NCBI GenBank assembly: GCA_946410395.1
Contig: CAMKAE010000069.1
Coordinates: 1 to 9,829 of the forward strand
Direction of reading: 5' to 3'
DNA length: 9,829 bases
Source of the DNA: an uncultured Clostridia bacterium
GTDB lineage: Bacteria; Bacillota; Clostridia; Christensenellales; Aristaeellaceae
Positions 5,272 through 9,829 of this stretch are shown here, piece after piece. The translations under genes and the position numbers were made by a program. Numbering within the stretch: position 1 is the first letter of the stretch; each line of letters starts with the position of its first letter. A model generated the notes under the pieces. That model searched no databases. It saw nothing but the letters and a program-made list of their open reading frames with translations, and was not told the origin of the DNA.

Positions 5272-6069
5272 ATGAATCGTTGGAAACCTTACCGGACCGC
5301 CTTCCGGGTCCATGCGGTCCGTGAGACGCGCTACCGGGGCGCCGTGCTGGGCGGCATCGTGACGCAGAGCTTTTTCGGCCTGGTCCTGGTGGCGCTCTAT
5401 TCCGCGCTGATCGATCCCGCGGATCAGACGCTGCTGCGGGAGACCGCGACGTATGTCTGGCTTCAGCAGATCTTTTTCCGCGCGCTATTTCACCGGGATA
5501 GCGAGCTCTCGGAGCAGGTGCTCTCCGGGAACGTCTGCTATCAGCTGCTGCGCCCCGTGGACCCGCATACCTGGTGGCTCTTCCGCGCGATGGCGGAGAA
5601 GACCGTCGGGGTCCTCATGCGCCTGCTGCCGATGCTGGCACTTCAGTTTCTGCTGCCGGAGCAATACCGGATGCTGCCTCCGGACGGTCCCATGGCCTTG
5701 CTGCAGTTCGCACTCTCCATCGGCGTGGGCTTCCTGGTGATCGCGCAGATCAACCTGATCTGCCAGGCGATCACCATGGTTACATTGGATAACCGCGGCG
5801 TCACCGCCATGATCAACCTGATCATGATGCTGCTCGCCGGAAACATCATCCCGCTGACTCTGGTGCCGGAGCGGCTGCGGCAGGTGATCCGCTATCAGCC
5901 CTTCGCCCAGGCGCTGGACGCCCCGATCCGCATGTATCTGCACACGATGTCTGCGGGGGAATGGCTGCTGAATCTCGGCGTGCAGCTGCTCTGGCTGGCC
6001 GCGCTGTGGGCGCTCTCACGCCTCCTGTGGCGCCGCAATCTGGACCGGATCGTGATTCAGGGAGGGTGA
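5272..6069 (+). CDS. ABC-2 type exporter permease, first subunit (PF06182-like)
   Basis: A 265-residue integral membrane protein with about six hydrophobic segments, roughly at 24-46, 105-127, 142-175, 185-205 and 228-252 plus a weaker one near 60-72. It resembles the ABC-2 permease family that occurs as tandem, dissimilar permease genes after an ATPase, a set that includes the cyanobacterial viologen exporter. Family hallmarks are the cytoplasmic NVCYQLLRPVDPHTWW stretch (87-102) and QALDAPIRMY (about 212-221) before the last segment. The substrate cannot be read from the sequence. The start lies 10 bases after the ATPase stop, with AGGG at 5261-5264 as ribosome binding site. The next permease follows after 4 bases, so the three genes form one transcription unit. 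Confidence 0.84.
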   Translation: MNRWKPYRTAFRVHAVRETRYRGAVLGGIVTQSFFGLVLVALYSALIDPADQTLLRETATYVWLQQIFFRALFHRDSELSEQVLSGNVCYQLLRPVDPHTWWLFRAMAEKTVGVLMRLLPMLALQFLLPEQYRMLPPDGPMALLQFALSIGVGFLVIAQINLICQAITMVTLDNRGVTAMINLIMMLLAGNIIPLTLVPERLRQVIRYQPFAQALDAPIRMYLHTMSAGEWLLNLGVQLLWLAALWALSRLLWRRNLDRIVIQGG

Positions 6070-6073
6070 CGGG

Positions 6074-6865
6074 ATGCGCTATGTCTATGACGCGCTGCGG
6101 ATGAACCTGCGCAGCGCGGCCCAGTACGGCAAATCGTTTCTCATGCAGTGCCTTGCGCAGCTGGTCATGACAGCCGGAGACCTCTGGGCGGTCCTGCTGC
6201 TGCTGGAGCGTTTCGGCAACATGGGCCATTGGGAAGCCGGGCAGATCCTGTTCTTTTTTGGCGTCATGCAGATCACCTTCGCGTTTACGGAAATCATCAA
6301 CCGCGGCCTGGGCCGTTTTTCCGACGTCATGATCCGGAACGGCGGCTTTGACACTGTGCTGCTTCGCCCCCGAAGCCCGCTGAAACAGGTGATCCTCTCT
6401 CAGGCGGACCCGAGGCGCGTCGGATCCATGCTGGTGGGCATCACGGCGGTCGCGATCGCGTCCGCAAACCTCGGCCTGCGCTGGACGTTCGGAAAGGTCC
6501 TGCTGCTGCTCTGGTCCATGGCGGGAACGGTCTGCCTGCTGATGGGGCTCTTCCTGATCGAGGCGGTCGTATGCTTCTTTTCCGTACAGTCCATTGAGGT
6601 GGTCAACATCCTAACCTACGGCGGGCGTCAGGCCTGCCAGTATCCGATCGATCTGTATCCCGGTCCCATCCGGATCCTGTTCACCTGCGTCGTGCCCATC
6701 GCGCTGTGCCTCCATGTGCCGGTGAGCCTGGTGCTGGGCCGCCCGATATTTGCTGTGCCGGAATGGCTGGTATGGGTTCTCCCGTGCGCAGGGCTCGCGT
6801 TCTTCGCGCTGATCGCCTTTCTCTGGCGCTTCGGCGTGCGTCACTATCGCTCCACGGGCAGCTGA
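6074..6865 (+). CDS. ABC-2 type exporter permease, second subunit (PF06182-like)
   Basis: A 263-residue membrane protein that would pair with the preceding permease to form the transport channel. Hydrophobic segments occur at about 28-50, 55-75, 118-135, 143-172, 202-225 and 233-255. The cytoplasmic loop RGLGRFSDVMIRNGGFDTVLL ending in RPRSP, and the later ILTYGGRQACQYPIDLYP, match the layout of the second subunit in these tandem systems (an (F/Y)D..L.RPRS loop and a YP..IYP segment). GGAGGG at 6061-6066 lies 7 bases before the ATG and overlaps the end of the first permease. A GGGCA/TGCCC inverted repeat spans its stop but has no T-run, so no clear terminator ends this operon, and transcription may continue toward yloU. 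Confidence 0.84.
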   Translation: MRYVYDALRMNLRSAAQYGKSFLMQCLAQLVMTAGDLWAVLLLLERFGNMGHWEAGQILFFFGVMQITFAFTEIINRGLGRFSDVMIRNGGFDTVLLRPRSPLKQVILSQADPRRVGSMLVGITAVAIASANLGLRWTFGKVLLLLWSMAGTVCLLMGLFLIEAVVCFFSVQSIEVVNILTYGGRQACQYPIDLYPGPIRILFTCVVPIALCLHVPVSLVLGRPIFAVPEWLVWVLPCAGLAFFALIAFLWRFGVRHYRSTGS

Positions 6866-6905
6866 ATGCCCAAACCCCGGAGCGAGCCCAAAAACGATAA
6901 AGTGC

Positions 6906-6934
6906 TTGCGAAAACCGGCAGAATCCTGTATACT
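6906..6934 (+). promoter_or_regulatory. Sigma-A promoter of the yloU-fakA-recG operon
   Basis: TTGCGA (6906-6911, 4 of 6 matches) is separated by 17 bases from TATACT (6929-6934, 5 of 6). Transcription would begin near 6941 and give a leader of about 67 bases. The rest of the 6866-7007 gap holds no gene that I can see. Confidence 0.7.
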
Positions 6935-6942
6935 ATATTGGA

Positions 6943-6979
6943 CCGTGCCTGACACGGCGTTTCTGCGCGCCTTTGCGCG
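6943..6979 (+). other. Two small hairpins in the yloU leader
   Basis: CCGTG (6943-6947) pairs with CACGG (6953-6957), and CGCGC (6966-6970) pairs with GCGCG (6975-6979). The first would sit almost at the 5' end of the predicted mRNA. Both end before the AAGGAGGT ribosome binding site (6993-7000), and neither has a T-run, so they are not terminators. A role in mRNA stability is possible but only inferred. Confidence 0.5.
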
Positions 6980-7007
6980 GGGAATGTTCTTCAAGGAGGT
7001 CAAGGGT

Positions 7008-7358
7008 ATGGAGTGCAAGATCAAAAACGAGATCGGAACGATTTATATCATTGAAGACGTGCTGCTGAAGCTGGCAGGCTACGCTGCCCTCGAATGCTAT
7101 GGGATCGTGGCCATGTCCTCCAAACGGGCCACCGACGGCATCGTGGAATGGCTTGGCCGGGAAAACCTGGCCAAGGGTGTTCAGGTGCGTCTGGCGGACG
7201 ATCAGCTGGACGTTGATCTTTTCATCATTGTCGAATACGGCATCTCCATCGCGGAGGTTTGCAAGACCATCGTGGACACAGTGCGCTACAAGCTCGAGAG
7301 CATGACGGGCCTCAAGGTCCGCAAGGTCAGCGTCACTGTTGAAGGGATCCGCGTGTGA
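7008..7358 (+). CDS. yloU: Asp23/Gls24 family protein (YloU)
   Basis: A 116-residue soluble protein of the Asp23/DUF322 family. These proteins are abundant in Firmicutes, and Asp23 of staphylococci is associated with the membrane through a partner. The family core is visible: GTIYIIEDVLLKLAGYAALECYGIVAM (10-36), a variable middle, and the strand-helix-strand end LDVDLFIIVEYGISIAEVCKTI then VTVEGI. The exact biochemical role is unknown. A strong AAGGAGGT at 6993-7000, 7 bases before the ATG at 7008, fixes the start; the frame stays open upstream to a TTG at 6906, inside the promoter. It is followed after 31 bases by fakA, the same order as yloU-yloV in Bacillus, which supports the assignment. 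Confidence 0.92.
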   Translation: MECKIKNEIGTIYIIEDVLLKLAGYAALECYGIVAMSSKRATDGIVEWLGRENLAKGVQVRLADDQLDVDLFIIVEYGISIAEVCKTIVDTVRYKLESMTGLKVRKVSVTVEGIRV

Positions 7359-7389
7359 TCGCGGCAGAGAGTCGAACGGAGGGAATTCA

Positions 7390-9048
7390 TTGATACAGAT
7401 CCAGACGATTGACGGCCTGCTGCTCCGCGAGATGGCCATGGCCGGCAGTGCGCTCCTCGATGCCAATCGCACCGAGGTGGACGCCCTGAACGTTTTCCCC
7501 GTGCCGGACGGCGACACGGGCACCAATATGTCCCTGACCATGCAGAGCGCAGTGCGCGACATCAGTGCCAAGGAATACCTGCGGGCCGACGAGGCCAGCG
7601 CAGCCCTGGCCAAGGGCGCACTCAAGGGTGCCCGGGGCAATTCCGGCGTGATTACCTCTCAGCTGCTGCGCGGTTTCTCCCGTGCGCTGGCCGGGGTTGA
7701 AAAAATCAACCCGACCCAGTTTGCCGCCGCCATGAAGGCCGGCTCCGACCTCGCCTACAAGGCGGTCATGAAGCCCAAGGAGGGTACAATCCTCACCGTG
7801 GCCCGCGTCATGGCCGAACACGCAATGATTCAGGCGGCCAAGGCACCCGATGATTACGATGCACTGTTTACGGTCATCCTGTCCTCGGGCAGCGAGATCC
7901 TCAAGAAGACCCCGGAGATGCTCCCCGCGCTCAAGCAGGCGGGTGTGGTGGACTCCGGCGGCAAGGGCCTGCTGTACATCTGCACGGGCTTTGCGGCCGT
8001 GCTGCGCGGCGAGTCCATCGAGGACCTGATCCAGCGCACGGTGGGCGAGGACGGCGTCTTCCGCGACGACCACGACGCCATCACCGACCTGACCTATGCC
8101 TACCATGTGGCCTACACCCTGGACCACCTCCAGGAGGACTGCACCGAGGGAGATGTTGTCTCGCTCCGCCGCCGGCTCAACCGCATCGGCAACATGGTCA
8201 ACGTCGATGGCGAAGCCGCGCCCTACCGGATCCATGTGCACACCAACAACCCCGGCAGCGTGCTGGAGTTCGGCCTGGAGCTCGGCGAGCTGACCGCCGT
8301 GGAAGTGGAGAACATCGCCGCCGCGCGCAGAGCCAAGGAAGCGCCCGCGCAGGAAGAAGCGCAGAACGAGGCTGATTCGGACGCGCCGGCCAAACCGTAC
8401 GGCATGGTTGCGGTTTCCCTGGGCAGCGGCTTCACCAACATCTTCAAGGACCTGTCCGTGGACATCATCGTCGAGGGCGGCCAGACCATGAATCCCTCCA
8501 TCGACGACATTCTCCAGGCGGTCAACCATGTACGGGCGGAGACGGTTTTCGTCTTCCCGAACAACGGCAACGTCATCCTGGCGGCTCAGCAGGCCGCTGA
8601 GCTGGCCAGCTGCAAGGTCTGCGTGATCCCCACCAAGAACGTGGCCATGGGCATTGCCGCCGCCGTGGCCTTCCAGCCCGATGTGGATGCGGAGGAGAAC
8701 ACACGCCGCATGACCGAGGCTTCCGAGCACGTGAAAACCGCCACGGTGACCTATGCGGTCCGCGACAGCGAGAACAACGGCGTGACCATTCACCAGGGCG
8801 ACTACATCGGCCTGAACAACGGGCAGATCTGCTGCTCGGGCACCGATCTGCCGGATGTCCTGTCCCAGGTGATCCACAGCGTCAAGACCGACGACGACGA
8901 GCTGATCACTGTTTATTACGGCAGCGATGTCAAGGAGGAGGACGCGAAAACCTTTGCCGACGGGATTGCCGAGGAGTGGCCGGACTGCGACGTGGAATGC
9001 CTCGCCGGCGGCCAGCCGCTGTACTATTACCTGATTTCGGTGGAATGA
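7390..9048 (+). CDS. fakA: Fatty acid kinase catalytic subunit FakA (YloV, DhaL domain)
   Basis: A cytoplasmic 552-residue protein, the usual length for YloV/FakA. FakA phosphorylates fatty acids carried by a FakB (DegV-like) protein to acyl-phosphate, feeding exogenous fatty acids into phospholipid synthesis. The N-terminal DhaL-type ATP/Mg domain shows VFPVPDGDTGTNM (35-47, with metal-binding D40 and D42) and KGARGNSGVITSQLLRGF (79-96). A middle domain follows, then a charged linker near 315-335 rich in A and E, and the C-terminal domain ending in LAGGQPLYYYLISVE, typical of the family. The start is TTG at 7390 with GGAGGG at 7378-7383, 6 bases upstream. Other in-frame starts, such as the TTG at 7339, lie within yloU. 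No fakB is in the window. The next gene, recG, begins 1 base after the stop. Confidence 0.93.
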   Translation: MIQIQTIDGLLLREMAMAGSALLDANRTEVDALNVFPVPDGDTGTNMSLTMQSAVRDISAKEYLRADEASAALAKGALKGARGNSGVITSQLLRGFSRALAGVEKINPTQFAAAMKAGSDLAYKAVMKPKEGTILTVARVMAEHAMIQAAKAPDDYDALFTVILSSGSEILKKTPEMLPALKQAGVVDSGGKGLLYICTGFAAVLRGESIEDLIQRTVGEDGVFRDDHDAITDLTYAYHVAYTLDHLQEDCTEGDVVSLRRRLNRIGNMVNVDGEAAPYRIHVHTNNPGSVLEFGLELGELTAVEVENIAAARRAKEAPAQEEAQNEADSDAPAKPYGMVAVSLGSGFTNIFKDLSVDIIVEGGQTMNPSIDDILQAVNHVRAETVFVFPNNGNVILAAQQAAELASCKVCVIPTKNVAMGIAAAVAFQPDVDAEENTRRMTEASEHVKTATVTYAVRDSENNGVTIHQGDYIGLNNGQICCSGTDLPDVLSQVIHSVKTDDDELITVYYGSDVKEEDAKTFADGIAEEWPDCDVECLAGGQPLYYYLISVE

Positions 9049-9049
9049 G

Positions 9050-9829
9050 ATGGAATTGTCAGCCATCAAGGGCATCGGTCCGACAAGGCTGGAAGCATTG
9101 CGCGCAGTGGGCATCCGTTCATTGCGCGATTTGTTATATACCATGCCCGTGCGGTATGAGGACAGGACTCATCCGGTGCCTTGCCGTGCGCTGATCCCCG
9201 GGGACGCCATGATCTGCGGGATCGTCCGGGAGGCGCCGAAGATCAACCGCTTCGGCGGGCTGACGCGCGTGACGGCGCGCCTTTACGACGAGAGCGGCAG
9301 CGTCGGCCTGGTCTGGTTCAACCAGCCCTGGATGATGCAGCAGCTGCCCGTGGGCGAGCCCGTGATGCTCTTCGGGCGCTTCGCCGAGAAAGGCGGTCGG
9401 CACTCCTTTCAGAACGCAGCAGTGGTGCGGGAGAAAGAGATCCTCCCGGTTTACCGCGCGGTGAAGGGGATTCCCGCCAAGAACTTCCGGGACATGGTCC
9501 GCATCGCCCTCGGCGAGACCGAAGTCTGCTGCCCGGAGACCCTGCCCGGCTCGCTTCGCCTGCGGCACCAGCTGTGCGAGTTGAACTTTGCCATCCGCCA
9601 GGCGCATTTTCCGGACAGCTTTGAATCCCTGCAGATCGCCCGGAGGCGGATCGCCTTTGAGCAGATGCTGATGTACCAGGCGATGCTGGGACAGGCGCGG
9701 GGACACCATGAGGCGGGCAATCCGCTGCCGATCGCCGCTGACGCCGCGGACGCTTTCTGGCGCGCAATGCCCTTTCCGCCGACCGGCGCCCAGCGCCGCG
9801 TGCTGGAAGAGGTGGCGGCCGACCTGCGG
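9050..9829 (+). CDS. recG: ATP-dependent DNA helicase RecG, N-terminal part, cut by window edge
   Basis: The first 260 codons of RecG, a superfamily 2 helicase that regresses stalled replication forks and processes branched recombination intermediates. It opens with a helix-hairpin-helix-like LSAIKGIGPTRLEALRAVGI (3-22) and LLYTMPVRYED. Next comes the wedge (OB-fold) domain, with GIVREAP, RLYDESGSVGLVWFNQPW (about 82-99) and LPVYRAVKGIP. At the end is the Q-motif region MPFPPTGAQRRVLEEVAADL just before the helicase core. Walker A (GDVGSGKT in relatives) lies beyond the window. The ATG at 9050 is placed one base after the fakA stop with only a weak GGTGG upstream, so translation is probably coupled to fakA. 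The yloU-yloV-recG neighbourhood is conserved in Firmicutes. Confidence 0.94.
   Translation, partial: MELSAIKGIGPTRLEALRAVGIRSLRDLLYTMPVRYEDRTHPVPCRALIPGDAMICGIVREAPKINRFGGLTRVTARLYDESGSVGLVWFNQPWMMQQLPVGEPVMLFGRFAEKGGRHSFQNAAVVREKEILPVYRAVKGIPAKNFRDMVRIALGETEVCCPETLPGSLRLRHQLCELNFAIRQAHFPDSFESLQIARRRIAFEQMLMYQAMLGQARGHHEAGNPLPIAADAADAFWRAMPFPPTGAQRRVLEEVAADLR

Noticed and set aside
6856..6871. GGGCA/TGCCC inverted repeat at the end of the second permease as a terminator
   Set aside because: The stem has only 5 bp and is followed by A and C, not a T-run.
7387..9144. 585-codon minus-strand open frame over fakA
   Set aside because: It mirrors the fakA frame, gives a histidine- and glycine-rich low-complexity product, and has no promoter or ribosome binding site.
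1..9829. CRISPR arrays, tRNA/rRNA genes, insertion sequences or phage genes
   Set aside because: No spaced direct repeats, cloverleaf-like RNA sequences, transposase or phage proteins were found on either strand.

Overview
The window comes from a GC-rich member of the Firmicutes, most likely an anaerobic clostridial lineage. The evidence is strong GGAGG-type ribosome binding sites, two TTG starts, Gram-positive-type LexA (DinR) boxes, a yloU-yloV-recG gene order typical of Firmicutes, and an [FeFe]-hydrogenase-related protein. No species can be named from the sequence alone. There are no RNA genes, insertion sequences, CRISPR arrays or long repeats. Nearly all of the window is coding, and the intergenic gaps longer than 50 bases hold promoters, operators, hairpins or ribosome binding sites.

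Layout. (1) 1-730, minus strand: the N-terminal part of a Y-family translesion DNA polymerase (DinB type), running off the left edge. Its promoter is a perfect TTGACA-N17-TATAAT, with one LexA box in the spacer and a second just downstream. (2) 888-4161, plus strand: a tight five-gene operon encoding a DRTGG-domain protein, a GHKL (anti-sigma/histidine-kinase-type) ATPase, an [FeFe]-hydrogenase-like protein with extra iron-sulphur clusters, a second DRTGG-domain protein and a PHP-type metallophosphoesterase. The promoter at 823-851 is divergent from the polymerase promoter. (3) 4158-4276: a perfect consensus promoter followed within about 25 bases by a terminator-like hairpin, forming the leader of the next operon. 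(4) 4277-6865: an ABC-2 exporter with an ATPase, which carries a one-base frameshift, and two dissimilar permeases. (5) 6906-9829: promoter, structured leader, Asp23/YloU protein, fatty acid kinase FakA/YloV and the N-terminal third of RecG.

How the genes work together. Region 2 is the most unusual part. The hydrogenase-like protein keeps all four H-cluster cysteine ligands but has alanine where catalytic enzymes have the proton-transfer cysteine. That trait is known from putative sensory [FeFe]-hydrogenases. Its neighbours are regulatory or nucleotide-handling families rather than electron-transfer subunits or maturases. My inference is that the operon encodes a hydrogen- or redox-sensing signalling module and not a bulk hydrogenase; the output is not visible in the window. 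The exporter probably moves an unidentified hydrophobic or cationic compound. The last operon is conserved housekeeping: exogenous fatty acid phosphorylation and replication-fork or recombination repair.
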